The notes: generated by a model not told the origin, from the letters alone. DNA of 64,000 nucleotides from Loripinus fragilis (GCA_964019695.1 OZ026526.1:10063254-10127253); one strand, 5' to 3'; positions 12,280-24,191 are shown, counted from the stretch's first letter. A program made the numbers and translations.

Positions 12280-13055
12280 ATCTGGCAGCTGAGCTGCCCT
12301 TTCTTTTGGTGTAGACTTACACTAACTTTCCTAATGCAGCGGTAACAACCTACGTCATGACATGGATGTTGAAAACACGTTGTATGGCGCCATCTTTGAT
12401 TTACACGGTAAGTTTTTTCTCTTCGTAAAATTATACAAATAAGTGTCTGTCAAAACTAAGCAGTTCAGGCGGTGCCTAACATCCCACTTGGACCGAACAT
12501 ATAATGATCACGCCCAGATCTTGGTGTGCACTGTTTGCTAATGTCCCACAAAAAGGACGCCAGGCTTACATGGGTTAAATTTAATCTAAGTTTAAACTTT
12601 TTGCAACTTCTTTCCCATGAGTCTAGATGGAACGGAAACGCATGAAACCGTACGGATATTTTCCCAGCACGCACACAACCTTAAATAAACCTTGTATCAG
12701 CGCCGATGCGACGTCTGTCGTGTCGACGTTGATGCGGCGTTGTTTCGACGTCATGTTCCCGCTTGAACTTTGACCAACTTTTGATAACCATGTCGAATCC
12801 TGATAGGTCAAATTCGAGGTACGTACTAACATGTGGACCGAAGTAAATTTGAGATGCATTGGTTGGAATCAGACGTAGATCTATATTTCTTGTTATTTTT
12901 TTGTTATTTTCTGAAATAGAGCATGAACCAAACAAAATATATTTTCATTAAAAACAAAATCACGGAGTTAAAAAAATGCGTATAATGAGCTGAATCGTGA
13001 GTCACTGCCCTAAGAAAAAAGTCAGGAATTTTATTTGGTGGGCGCACAATTTTAT
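12280..13055. other. No recognised gene
   Basis: Unrecognised sequence with a small GC-rich palindrome-like patch at about 12700-12755 (gacgtctgtcgtgtcgacgt, gtttcgacgtcatgttcc), related to the hairpin at 15881-15923. Open frames here are short and unsupported. Confidence 0.4.
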
Positions 13056-13059
13056 CGTC

Positions 13060-13275
13060 TCTTCTTTTATCCCGTATGAATGCGAAAATGTCTTGCTTAC
13101 GGCTAGGGTCGTCTGCTGATAGCCTTTGCAAACGGTTTGGACCCAGAACAGGCTCGACAAAACGTCGGGCCTGATCTGGATTCAAACTATTTGACACTCT
13201 GATAGTATTCATGAAAGAAGTTTTCAAAAAGGTTGATTTTGAAGAAAAAAGATCAGCAGACGACAAATAACATGA
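13060..13275. repeat. GTCTGCTGA foldback MITE (family M3), copy 1
   Basis: The sequence gtctgctgatagcctttgca, then ggacccagaacaggc, pairs with the complementary gggcctgatctggattcaaa downstream, and the copy ends with aaaaagatcagcagacgac. The same palindromic structure recurs at 14985, 20848, 21062, 37255, 39541, 54467, 55795 and 60600. Confidence 0.8.
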
Positions 13276-13360
13276 CAAATTTCTCAGGAGACAAAGAGTT
13301 AACTATGGATATTGACGACAGTAATAAAAATTAATTACAATAATAATAATAAGTAGAGGA

Positions 13361-13436
<76 letters not shown>
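13361..13436. repeat. (ATT)n microsatellite
   Basis: About 25 uninterrupted ATT triplets, flanked by impure TAA-type runs to about 13530. Long homopolymeric Asn or Ile frames on the minus strand arise only from this repeat. Confidence 0.97.
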
Positions 13437-13439
<3 letters not shown>

Positions 13440-13794
13440 AAAATAATGAAAATAATAATGATAATAATAATGAATAAATAAACAAAAAATGTAAATAAAT
13501 AAATATGTAAATAAATAAATAAAATGAACATACTTTTTCTCGTGCCATCCGACTCGTTCTGACGCTCTGATTACCGAATTTCACTCTGCTACAGTAATAC
13601 TGATAAGCGTTTCTTTCCTTGTAGATAATTTGATTAATAACCAGATATGAGAAAAATCTGCTACTTTATGCACCCACGAACTGCCAACGCATGAAAACAA
13701 TAAAACATCTGTAAGTATATGAGCCGTCACATGACAAAACAACACTATCGGTGCGTCCAGTAAAGACTCAGATCAGCCTGGGCATTAGCCCATT

Positions 13795-14097
13795 ATGCGC
13801 GGAGCCAGGAAGTTTTGTAAGAGGGGGTCCAACTCCACTCTGACGTAGTTTTTTTTGTTTGTTTTTTTTTTGGGGGGGGGGGGGTGGGGTAGGGGAGGGG
13901 ATATCCAAATATCACTAAAAGCGGGCCATCATCAGCTCGCCAGCGAGACGCCATTGAAATGGCGTTTCGCTGGCGGGCCGATGATGGCCCAACTTGGTTT
14001 TCAGGAAATCGGGACAAGTATTGCTAGGAAACCCTATATTTTTTGTGATTTTCAGGGGGGTCCGGACCCCTTCCCCCCCCCTCTGGATCCGCGCATG
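13795..14097. repeat. GGATCCG-ended palindromic element (family M4), copy 1
   Basis: Starts atgcgcggagccaggaagtt and ends ctctggatccgcgcat, an inverted pair. Inside are a G-run (13873-13886), a hairpin pairing gggccatcatcagctcgcca with the tggcgggccgatgatggccc side (about 13922-13990), and gggtccggacccc. No coding capacity. Confidence 0.8.
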
Positions 14098-14462
14098 GTC
14101 TTTCCTGTTAATATACGGGCCGCCGCATGACAAAACCTGCACATTGATCTGTCCGCCAAACAAAGGCTCAGGTCAGCCTTGGCTTTAGCCCAGTACAAGT
14201 ATAAGCTTACACAAAAAGTTTGGTCTGCGCTAAGCTACATGTATGTTTTATGCTAGGTCAACGTAGGTTTGTGACAGACAAACATACAGACGGACGAGCA
14301 GGCAGGCAGTCAGACCTCACAACTCTTAAAACATTGGCCAGGCGCTCTTATCACCTGAGCTATCCAGGTAGTCCAAACTCCCCACCACTTACCGTCTTTA
14401 AGGCGTTTTGATTTGGGGACGGCTCTGTCCGAACAATTCATGCTTCAAACAAAGGGCTTGTT

Positions 14463-14493
<31 letters not shown>

Positions 14494-14494
14494 G
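14463..14494. repeat. (CAGA)n microsatellite
   Basis: Eight tandem CAGA units. Confidence 0.95.
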
Positions 14495-14984
14495 GCACGC
14501 ATCAAATTTCTATTGATGGTCACCTAAAATATGCAGGCGCATAAAATGTTAAAACTCGCCCATATGCTGATTTAACGACGGATGTACATGTATCATGTTC
14601 CTGAGTCAGTTACTCAGTACTATGCCTACAAGACATTCTTTTGAATATAACTTATATAAGGTCCTCGACACGAGAAAACCTGTCTTCGGGGTTTGCGAAC
14701 AATAAAGGCGCAGACCAGCCTGCGCATCCGCACAGATTTGTTATTCACTTTTTGGAAAGAAGCGTATTTAAACTTGCTACATGCGAAATTTCAATTTTCT
14801 AGCTAGTCTCTGAAGTTGTGGAGACTGGTTTGAGTCTCGCTTTGTCGGAAATCCGATCAAAAGTGTGTGTGTGCCACCGCGGGTTGAACTTGGATTTTAT
14901 TACTTCCACTCACCCAATACATTGAGGGTGTAGGCGTTATTCCTATGTTCTTTAAATGTAATATTAACTCCTTACCTACTAGTG

Positions 14985-15168
14985 TCGTCTGCTGATAACC
15001 TTTGCAAAGAGTTTGGACTCAGATCAGGCACGACAAAAGGTCGGGACTGGTCTGAATCCAAACTATTTGACGCGCTGATGGTTTTTCGAAAAAGTTAAAT
15101 TTGAAATAAATCTGCACACGACAAAAGCATGCAAAATTACCCAATAAGTACTAAAGAGTTTTAAATCT
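14985..15168. repeat. Family M3 MITE, copy 2
   Basis: Carries gtcgtctgctgataaccttt, ggactcagatcaggcacgac and the complementary ggtcgggactggtctgaatc, ending near aagtactaaagagttt. Confidence 0.75.
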
Positions 15169-15169
15169 G

Positions 15170-15330
15170 TTTATACCACCCTTGCCAACTTTAGCATGAA
15201 TATCTCGTGATGTGCAAGGCAAACACTGATGTAGGTGGTATAAAAAAAATTATACCATGTTTGCCAACCTGTACATAAGATAATCCACTCGCTATATCTC
15301 TACGTACAGGCGGACAACTCATGGTATAAC
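15170..15330. repeat. Two adjacent TATACCA-ended mini foldbacks
   Basis: One element, about 15172-15243, has ends tataccacccttgcc and gtaggtggtata. The next, about 15249-15328, has ends attataccatgtttgcc and aactcatggtataac. They are related short inverted-repeat elements sitting side by side. Confidence 0.6.
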
Positions 15331-15419
15331 TATTACTTATCTGATAAGGTTAAAATTCACATGTATGTAATGGAACAATAACTTATTTCATTACAATAAC
15401 TGACAGGTAATCTTGTACT

Positions 15420-15870
15420 TCAATGGCTCCCCTTGATGTGGTAGAAAAGAGGTTAAGGTCTCGGTGGAATTGAATTGAAGGACGTGGGTTGGAATTTATT
15501 GGTTACTGCACTGAATCACTGCACCCGTATTGCATAGTTTGCGCATTTTGTTTGCTTATTTTTTCATACTATTTTAATCAGATAGGAACATCCTGGACTT
15601 AAGGAGATGGGTGCATGATATGATAAAAAGTCACTTTAAGTTAAACCACTTTGAATCCAGGTTTTGACATCGCGCCAGTTAAACCCATTCCTGACATAAT
15701 TTCTCGAGTTCTTCATTTCCTGTATTGACCCGCGATGTTTTTTCGCAGTTGTTGCGCGAGAAATAACCTTTCGAGCAAAAAAGGTTTACGGATGTAAAAA
15801 AAATCGGATCAACCTACTTGCTATCGCAGGTCTGGTACAGAACTACTTACTCAGCAGCCACAAAACTTTA
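15420..15870. other. No recognised feature
   Basis: No exon, repeat family or RNA gene recognised. Confidence 0.4.
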
Positions 15871-15880
15871 AAACAACGTC

Positions 15881-15923
15881 GTCTCGACGCCAATGCGACA
15901 TGTCGTCGCATTGGCGTCGAGAC
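15881..15923. repeat. Perfect GC-rich hairpin
   Basis: Two 18-bp arms, gtctcgacgccaatgcga at 15881-15898 and its exact complement at 15906-15923, with a 7-nt loop. It is notably GC-rich against the AT-rich background; related gacgtc-rich sequence occurs at 12700-12755. Confidence 0.9.
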
Positions 15924-16133
15924 GTCTTTGTTTCGACGTCATGTGCCTGCTAGGTAGTTTGTCAGGTACATGTAGACAGTATTAGCCAGCAGATGAGGTT
16001 TTGGTACCTATCGCATTCATGTTCGAGCAAAGAAAGCTCATGCGATCATGTGCGAATTCGCAGACTTGCGATGTTTTAATGTTCCAACATCTTAAGTTTG
16101 TCTATTTATTTTTTATTTTATTTTTTTGCCAGG

Positions 16134-16415
16134 GCATGCGCGGATCCAGAGGGGGGGGGGGGGGCAGGGGTCGGTACGCCCCCTGAAAAAACACAAGAAT
16201 ATAGGGTTTCATAGCAATACTGGTCCGGTCCCCTGAAAATCACGAAACTACTACGCCAGCATTCATTGTTGGACCATCATCGACACGCAAGCGTTTGCTG
16301 GTGGACCGATGATGGCCCGTTCATGGTGGCATTTGGATCCTCCCTCCCCTCATCATCTAAAAAAAATGTTGTCATAGTTGGACCCCTCTGGCAAAACTTT
16401 CTGGATCCGCGCATG
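16134..16415. repeat. Family M4 palindromic element, copy 2
   Basis: Inverted ends gcatgcgcggatccagag and the matching ctggatccgcgcatg near the right edge. The interior has a G-run and the hairpin centre ggaccatcatcgac / ggtggaccgatgatggcc. About 280 bp, non-coding. Confidence 0.8.
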
Positions 16416-16845
16416 TAGATGGAATGCCGATCATTGTTCGTAAAGAAATATAGTAAATGTTACGGCGTCCTTTGATGTTATGAATTTTGATGAGGATTAT
16501 ATATTCAGATTGCCACTAATCGCACAAAACTGCTCATTGACAAATCTGTCACATTCAGACCTCTCGCTTTGACCTTGATAAAATGTGCCACTACATGTGA
16601 AAACCCGTTAAGGCGTTGTTCAAACTAAAGACCACTAAATGTGTAGACCAGCCTGTGTCCAGCAACTGACAATGTTTCATGTAGGCTATATGGACCTCGA
16701 CGCGAAAAGAAACTGTATTCTGAGTTTCTGACCAAGTTAGACTCAAACCAGTTCGCTCAGCTACAAAGACTAGCTAGAATATTAGAATTTTGCAGGTAGC
16801 AAGTTTATCAATAGTAGTATACATGGTATATGGGTTAATATAGAA

Positions 16846-18440
16846 CCAATGACGTCACGAAATCCAAATCCAAAAGGTGAATGAAGTCAACAATGGCCGC
16901 CATCCTCTGGGATTTTGGAGACCTCTTGACCTCAGATGACCTAGTGGCGCGTTTGGTTTCACATCGGGGGAGAGACGCGGGGTGAGTAGACACCCTATAC
17001 CATGGAGAGGTAGCGTCACGTCCTCCCCTCCTCCCCCCCCCCCCCCGTTCACCCCGCCTCCTCCTCCTCACATATAATGGTCAACTCTAAAATTCTTGTT
17101 GAGAATAAATTTGAACTATTCCTCCTCCTCCTCCCCCCCTCTTCCTCCCCCCTCAGACTCCCGCTCATTCTCCCATTCTTTTCCTCCCCATCTTCTCCCC
17201 CTTTCCTCCTTCTCATCCTCCTCCACCGCCTCCTCCATTCCCTCCTCACCTCCTCTATCCTCCATAGCTCTCACAGTGTTCATTATTTTTGTAGCCATTC
17301 AAGAACATTATGCAATATTTCAATTTTTGTATAACACTGTTTTTTCCATCTAGAGTCAGTCAGATTCGAGTTCGAATGATGAATGTTAACTCTAAAATTC
17401 TTGTTAAGAATAAATTTGAACTCCTCCTCCTCCTCCCCTCATTCTCCCATTCTCTTCCTCCCCATTCCCCCTTTCCTCCTACTCATCCTCATCCACCTCC
17501 TCCTCCCCTCCTCCTTCTACACTCCTCTCTTCCCTCCTCCTTCTCTTCCCTCCTCACCTCCTCTTCCTCCTATCTTCCACCTCCTACTCTACACCCCTCC
17601 ACTGCTCCTCCCTCCTCCTCCTGCGCGTCTCCTCTCATCCTCCAGAGGCATCTCTCTCACAGCGTTCATTATTTTTGTTGTCATTCAAAAACAAATGAAA
17701 TATTTATTTTATTGTATTTATAGCACTGTTTTCTCCATCAAGAGACTGTCAGACTCGAGTTCCAATGAAGAATGCGATGCCTAGAGGGTGAGGGTGAGTA
17801 GGAGGAGTAGGAGGAAGGAGGAGGAAGGGGAAAGGAGCGAGAGGGGGAGAAGGAGGACGAGGGGAGTAGAAAAAGGGGGAGGAGGATGATTGTGTGGAGG
17901 AGGAGGAGGAGGGGAAGGAGGATGAGGAGGAGGAGGCAGAGAAGGAGGAGATGAGGGGAGGGGAGTTGGAGGGGAAGAGGAGGAGGGGATAGGAGGAAGA
18001 TTAGTCACATCATCCACGAATCTGATTGGAGGACAATCTTTAGGTTTATCATGTCTATTTATAGCCTGACAAACTTAGGCTCTAAAAAAAGTGCTCCAGT
18101 GACACCTCATTTGGACTTGGACTTGATGGTGGTCACATCTAAGGTAATTTATTGTATCTAAAAATGTGATGGCACATGAGGCGGGGGAAGGAGGAGGAGC
18201 GGTGATATGAAGGTGAAGGGGGATTGAGGTTGAGGAGGAGGGGGAGAAGATACGAGATCTTTAGAGTTGATCATTATCGTGAGGAGGAGGGAGGGGGTTG
18301 GAAGAGGGCGTTGATTCACCCGAAGGCGAAACCAAATTGTTCATCGTGTCATCCGAGGTCTACAGGTCTCCTAAACCCAAGAGGTCATGCCCTTATTTGG
18401 ATTTGGATTTAGTGACGTCATTGGCTCTATATCAACCTAT
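16846..18440. mobile_element. 1.6-kb foldback element with pyrimidine and purine arms
   Basis: The outer about 100 bp on each side are inverted copies: left accaatgacgtcacgaaatc and aaatccaaatccaaa, right aaatccaaatccaaataa on the complementary strand and accaatgacgtcactaaat. Inside, 17040-17690 is a CT-rich tract on this strand and 17780-18300 a GA-rich tract, so the interior can also pair. Two direct about 300-bp copies (17077-17350 and 17383-17760) share aactctaaaattcttgtt and attatttttgt. All open frames across it are simple-sequence artefacts rich in Ser, Pro, Leu, Arg or Glu. Confidence 0.8.
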
Positions 18441-18449
18441 ATACTACAA

Positions 18450-19160
18450 TCAATTATACTTTCCAGAGAACGGACAACAAAGTTGTTGAACATTCAGGGC
18501 GCTGGCCAACACCTTTGTTGTTCGCATGCAACAAAGTTAAGGTTTCTCGCATCGCGGTTAATACATAAATTGTTTTAGAAGGAAAGTAAGTGTTGTTTCA
18601 CGCCAATTTTTAAACTTTCACTTATCTCTGAAATCTTATCTGGCTCTACACTGTTTGCTAATGTCCCATTTTTGGTACACTAGGCTTATGTGTGTTAAAC
18701 CCTAGATGCCCAGTTACAAAAACTAACTAATAACATTGCTATATATACATGTATTTTACTGCTAGATGAACTTTCTATATTCATTTTTAATTGCTTGACA
18801 AAGTAGTTTGACTGCTTCAGTGTGTCCCATAGACTGCAAAAGTTGATTTATAAGAAATAAGAAGGACTGTTTGATATTCCTATTTAGGATGTTTAGTGTT
18901 CTGTTTTCCTTGCTTACTGTACTCTGTCTATGCTTGTCCCGTTCTTTTTTCTTCTGTAAGCGTCACTCCACTGCAACTGCTAGAATCCATCACTTTAAGG
19001 GTGTGGCTATGAAGTTGGCAGGCCTAATCTCTCTGACTAGTTGCTTACTCATAAAAACGGGCTACTATTGACCCGCCAGTGAAACGCATGTTTAATTGGT
19101 AGACTGGTGTCTTTTGTTTGTTCGGTTTTTGTTGTTTTTGTTGTTGTTGTTGTTTCCAAT
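18450..19160. other. No recognised gene
   Basis: Unrecognised sequence, with a (TTG)n-like run at about 19126-19153. Confidence 0.4.
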
Positions 19161-19164
19161 ACCA

Positions 19165-19535
19165 TGAAGAATAAGCTATCTTCTGCAAACGGCTTGATGT
19201 TTGAGGACAGCGTCGACGTTGTTAGGTATGATTCAGCAGGGAAACAGAAGCGGTCCTATAACCGCTCCCCGTGGGACTCCTGGAAGAGACATCCACTGTG
19301 TCTGACTTTACACCATCAAAGATGACTTGCTGAGGTCTGTAGTGGGTTATGTCGCTATATCACTAAAAATTATATCCACTTTTTTATACATTTTTCACTC
19401 AATAAAAATCCAGCTTGCAGAGTAATTTTGAAACCACGACTTTATCAAAGCCATTCTAGAAGTATATTTGTATTTTATATCAAACGCCTTAAAGTAGTCT
19501 ACCCTATGCGCAGCCTCGATATTGTGACAGGAGTT
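19165..19535 (-). pseudogene. Non-LTR retrotransposon reverse transcriptase relic
   Basis: Read on the minus strand, broken segments resemble LINE reverse transcriptase. VDYFKAFDIK (about 19490) corresponds to the DFSKAFD motif, WFQNY to the motif following it, and LPGVPRGAVIGPLLF (about 19260) to the GVPQGSVLGPLLF motif. Frame changes and stops separate them, so it is dead. The YADD catalytic block was not found. The remnant abuts a different, plus-strand retroelement relic at 19560. Confidence 0.7.
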
Positions 19536-19559
19536 GACACTGCAATTGATAAACTTAAC

Positions 19560-19790
19560 AACAGAAACTTCAACAACTGAAATTTATTTTTAACTGCTAA
19601 GTTATTAAAACAAGGTAATAGATATCATAAAATTCGAAAAGTATTTCTAAATTATACCACAGACACTGAGAGTTAATTGTTAAATACAACATTGGGTTAA
19701 AAACTCTTCTGCAACAAGGCATATCAGAACCTACATTTTATGGTGATTTAGTTTATAAATTCAAACGAATTGTTTGAAAACCTAATTTTA
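19560..19790 (+). pseudogene. CYERDFM-type retroelement C-terminal relic
   Basis: Plus-strand translation gives LTAKLLKQGNRYHKIRKVFL followed, after a stop and frame loss, by LLQQGISEPTFYGDLVYKF. Both stretches align with the C-terminal end of the reverse transcriptase relic at 26826-27485 (minus strand). Only the end of the coding region survives. The following 19800-20515 looks like its 3' tail. Confidence 0.75.
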
Positions 19791-20515
19791 GCGATCAATT
19801 CAAAAAGATTATCCAACGTTATATAAAGGTTGGATATAACTTGGATGCCATGCGACAGTCTGCATGCCTGGTTTTAAACCCAATCACGGTTTATAGCTAT
19901 GGTTTCCTCTTTAATTGCACGACGGTGGGTCAGGCCTCAGACTCTATGACAGCTCTGACGTAAAGCTTTAATCGGTGGATTGGTGCCTGATGCTTATCTG
20001 TAGCTGGACCCACCGTGGCTCAACTTGAGGTTTCTTTAGCTCTGACTATCTGTGAGTCGTGAGCCCTTTTCTTTGTTTCATCATAGTGTGTTAATTTGAT
20101 TAGAGTGTTTCTCCATGATGATACATTGCATTAGTTAGAAGGCTTCCATGCTAGCTGAACATTTCTTGTTCTTCAACAACAGCAGACTCTAGGGCGAAGA
20201 TTTGGTTCCAGTAAAATTCATTTAAGCCCCCCCCCCCCCCTCCCAGTGGCTAAGGCTGCTGTCCGTTCTAAGGCGGTGGTATTGTTGTTGTTGACTTGTT
20301 GTTTATTGTTGCTCCCATTGTGGGAGTCTGAAATTGTTCTATGTTTTGTTGTACGTTACTTTATGTCCCTTCTAGTTTTGCAATCATCTTGATGGGGAAG
20401 AGAGAGCTGGTTGCTTTGCTAAATTTGTCTTCCTGGTGTCTCGTGATTGTTGTGTCGCTCTTCCTCGCGGTACAACGAATAGTGGGCAGATGAATATAGA
20501 ACAGAACAGAACAGA
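19791..20515 (+). repeat. Retroelement 3' tail (type 2)
   Basis: Begins soon after the relic's coding end and contains gctcaacttgaggtttcttt, ctgactatctgtgagtc, ccgttctaaggcggtggta and gctcttcctcgcggt. The same blocks recur in order at 28680-29185 and, on the minus strand, at 60265-60482. It ends with tandem gaaca repeats (about 20498-20518). Confidence 0.7.
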
Positions 20516-20847
20516 ACTTTTTTGTAAACTTTACATCTCAGGCCACTGACAGGTGGCGTAAGAGATTAACGTATATATAGACTGTCCTCTGAACTTTTGT
20601 CAAAGCAGGCTGCTCTGGTAAACACATGAACTATAAAGGCATTTGCTGCCACCGAAAGTCTTTATAATCCCTTTGTTTTCTAAAGTAATCAAATTTTAAT
20701 AGATAAAGACATCCCTTTTTAATTCAAAACTTGCATTATAACAACAGTACTGAAAATTAAAGGATCCAAAGATTATGCATTACTATCTCATCAACATTTC
20801 GGGAAACTTTTTGAATTCACCTTTCTGAAAACCACGCCAACACTAGT

Positions 20848-21048
20848 GTCGTCTGTTGAATTTTTTTTTGCAAAACGCTTTGACCCAGATCAGGCTGGAC
20901 AAAATATCGGGTCTAATCTGGATCCAAACTGTTTGACACTCCGATGGTATTCCTGGAAGAATTTTTCGAAAAAGGTGGTTTTGAAAAAAAATTAGTAGAC
21001 GACAAAATGCATGAAAAATTACCCAGTATGCAAAGAGTTAAACACACT
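20848..21048. repeat. Family M3 MITE, copy 3
   Basis: Carries tgacccagatcaggctggac and the complementary gggtctaatctggatccaaa, ending with aaaattagtagacgacaaaa and a tgcaaagagtta terminus. Confidence 0.8.
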
Positions 21049-21061
21049 CACTGAATAAGGT

Positions 21062-21238
21062 AAACCTTTGACAACCTTTGCAAAACGTTTGAATCCAGAT
21101 CAGGCCCGACGAAATGTCAGGCCTGATCTAGATCCAAACTGTTTGACATTCTGATGGTGTTCCTTGAGATAATTTTTTTCGAAAAAAATAAGGAAAAATC
21201 AGCTGACGACAAAAAAAATACCCAGTACGCAATGAGTT
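21062..21238. repeat. Family M3 MITE, copy 4
   Basis: A near neighbour of copy 3 in the same orientation: aatccagatcaggcccgacg pairs with tcaggcctgatctagatcc, ending aatcagctgacgac and gcaatgagtta. Confidence 0.8.
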
Positions 21239-21303
21239 AAACACCATAACTGTAAGGTAAACCCATGATTACTTTTGGTTTATTGAACACATGGGACTAC
21301 ATT

Positions 21304-21485
21304 CAAACCTGTCCTAAGCGGCCACTCAAAAATAGTCAAAACAAAATGGCAAATGGTAGCTTAATGAAAGTCGAAAGTGTTGCAGAATGCTCCACTTAGA
21401 GCATTCTTTAAATACCTTTGACCTGCATTAAGCGATAATTGGTCTTAAACCCCAATTTTCGGTCTTCTTTTTGAGTGGCCGCTTG
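21304..21485. repeat. Pogo-type MITE (M1), copy 2, end-truncated
   Basis: Contains ctgtcctaagcggccactc, ggtagcttaatgaaagtcg, a gcattctttaaa centre and gagtggccgctt. The terminal CAGTAAAAC blocks are lost on the right and degraded on the left. Confidence 0.75.
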
Positions 21486-21489
21486 CCGT

Positions 21490-22375
21490 TGCATTGGTTA
21501 GTTATGTATATTGTGCTTCCATGCTTAGCGTGACCCCCGTTTTTGCCGTTTATTTCTTAATGGTTATTTCAACTGAAAAAGAAATTTCAGAAATAAATTT
21601 AGATATAGACCGCGTATTTGAATTATTTTTCTCACTGAAATTTGATCTTTTATATAGGCTGTAATTAGATCGAATTTCTGCGTGTTTTTGTTCGTCCATT
21701 TTGAATAAGTCCCCATGTGTACCTTATCGATATATAAATGAACTAAAGTATTGCCGCATTAATAAGAAACGCGAAAAATCGACTTTAAGTCCATCTTTTC
21801 ACGTTATTTTCTCTTGAACTTTTCGATATGCGGGTAGAAAAAGCTGCAGAATTTTTTGACAAAATTTTCAACCTGATGTTTTTGCTGTGTTTTTCTGTAA
21901 TTAGATGGAATTTCTGCATATTTTTGGTTCTTTTCAATGGAGGAGTATTATTGTTGGTAGAATGGACATAAACTGACCTAGTTTATTAATGATTTATGCA
22001 ACGGTTGATTCGTTTCAGGTCAGTGATCACCGTGAAGGTTATATACTGAACAAAAGTGAAAACGCTGCGCCTGAATTGTTTGCCATTTGTAAACAAGTAA
22101 AGCAAATGAGAGTGTATCTGAATGTTCAAATACTGGGTTATGCATAAAGTAAAATGTTTACGGATGTTTTCACGAGGAAACACATGAAAGGCTTTAAAAT
22201 GTGTCAGGGGTCCAATTTTTCAGGTTACAAATTTGAACAGATATCTCACACCTTCAGAAATCCACTGCCAACCAGATCCGACTGCACGAAATGGTAGTCT
22301 TAGACATGTGACAACCAGAAATGTGTTTTGATCGTTTAGAAAAGCAACCTAAGAAAGTTGGTTGGATCATTTATG
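21490..22375. other. No recognised gene
   Basis: AT-rich; the minus-strand open frame at 21986-22183 shows no recognisable domain. Confidence 0.4.
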
Positions 22376-22379
22376 TTAT

Positions 22380-22575
22380 TTCTGTCTTGTTTTGTTATGC
22401 TTACGCGCGCGTCTGTTTATTAATGCCTTGTGGTCACCTGCTGGGAAAGGGCTGACCCATTAGCTCTCGTTTGTGATGTCTAATTGTGAAGTTGTCACTT
22501 TCCCATTGGTATCCTGGGTCAGGTGGTGCTTGGCTGTATCGATTCCTGATATTTGCCCTCTTTCTTACTTTTTTC
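22380..22575 (+). repeat. Retroelement 3' tail (type 1) fragment
   Basis: Matches the 400-560 part of the window start: cctgctgggaaagggctgac, tcactttcccattggtatcc and gtatcgattcctgat. Confidence 0.75.
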
Positions 22576-22579
22576 ATCA

Positions 22580-23500
22580 AATTGGCCAAGCTTGAAATTT
22601 TATCACTGAAATCTCCAGAGGAAAATCAATGTGTTGTTGCATCTTAGTCTGAGCACATTACTGGTCGAGAAATGGTAGGAACAGTGTGCTGATAGGTCTA
22701 CCTGATTTGGCAAAAGAAATAAATTTATCGAAAATCGTGATAAATCAAAGATTACCACATATTTGATATTCCCTAATTGTTTTTGTCAAAGGGAGACATT
22801 TTACTCTTTTTTTTTTAATTTTGATAAATTCGAAATTGATTTCTGAGCTTGTTTCAAGTGATAAGACAGTTTTCTTGTGTATTAATGCAATACAATTATG
22901 ACGAATTCTGATAAGCATAACAATCTTTTTGCGCATGCGCAAATGCAAAATAGTGAATAAAGCTTTAAACACAAAAAGGAACACAACTCAGACATTAAAA
23001 GAGACAAATTGGTGGAGTTTCGACGAATCGCTTGCTGGGTGTCTTGAAAATATTAAAGCTGCAAAAACTTTTCGTCCAATACTTTCTCACAAAATATAAA
23101 ATATTGCAGTGTAGCGTTTTCACTTTGGTTCAGGATAGCATAAAGTGTAGCGTACATATAAAGTACTGCTGCATAAATTAGAATCGCGAATAAATGACTA
23201 GATGTACGTTTCATTGAGCATTCAATAATTGTGAATCATTTCAGGCAGTATTTTGACAAAAGATATTGCCTGGTAATATGGCTATTTTTTGCTCTAATAA
23301 TTCTGATGGTAGAATATGGGCATTTTATTCCACTTATATGACACTTGTCTTGAGTGTTACCATTGAAACAATGTGTGTAAACAGCTCCAATTAACTAATT
23401 ACAGAAAATGAATGGTATGTAGTTTATAATGTTTAGGCCGTTTACCACTGTAAAACTTGTTTTATAAAAATGTCCATAATAGCCACATCACGCTGTTTTA
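22580..23500. other. No recognised gene
   Basis: No supported exon or defined repeat. The minus-strand frame at 22745-22984 is AT-rich and without recognisable features. Confidence 0.4.
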
Positions 23501-23507
23501 GTAGGGT

Positions 23508-23943
23508 CGTACTTGATTCACCTGTTCGGAGTACGCTTTTTACTCTGGACAGGCAGAATTCCATTCAAGTATCAGAACAGCTGTGCAGAAGCTGTTCAGA
23601 GTACGGTGGTGTAGTTGGAGTAGAGAGGTCATGTGATCAGACAAAACATGGCGGAAAGGCTGAATGGAATAAAAACTTCCACAAACATTAGCTTTAAAAC
23701 AAGAAACTCTTACAGGAATAGTGCCAATATAACCATTTCCTGTTTTGAGTCGCTATCAGACTCGGAATTGCTACTTTCGTTGTTAAAGAATTAAATAGCC
23801 ATTTTTGTTTATTGTTCTGCACATGTTCTGGCGTACTTGATTCATAGAGTAGACTACGGAGTACACCGAAAAGTGCTGTCTCACTTGATTCACGTCATCT
23901 TCTGGGAGTACTCTGAACAAATAGAACAGTATGAATCACGTAC
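23508..23943. repeat. MITE-like element with CGTACTTGATTCA ends
   Basis: Left end cgtacttgattcacctgttc and right end gaacagtatgaatcacgtac are imperfect inverted repeats, and gtacttgattcatag occurs again internally near 23834. About 435 bp, without coding capacity. Confidence 0.6.
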
Positions 23944-24191
23944 GAGCTAAGAAATGTCCTTACAAACATAGCAAATAGTATTTACCCGAATCAAACTGAT
24001 CGTATTCGATCAGTTGGATCTGTTTCTACGCTGATTGAATCGATACTTTCAACTGAATGGCAGTGCTTAAAAAATAAAACTGGTATGTACAAAGCAACCA
24101 CGATTTTTTGATGTGAGAGGCTTTTGACACTTACCTGTAGAAATTTAAGTACAGATATATAGGCCGTCACATGGCTGTTACACCGTTTAAA

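Noticed and set aside
13303..13584. Long Asn- or Ile-rich open frames on the minus strand
   Set aside because: They are translations of the (ATT)n microsatellite in two frames.
17077..18017. Ser/Pro/Leu-rich and Arg/Glu/Gly-rich open frames
   Set aside because: They follow from CT-rich and GA-rich simple sequence within the foldback element; frames overlap on both strands and no domain is present.
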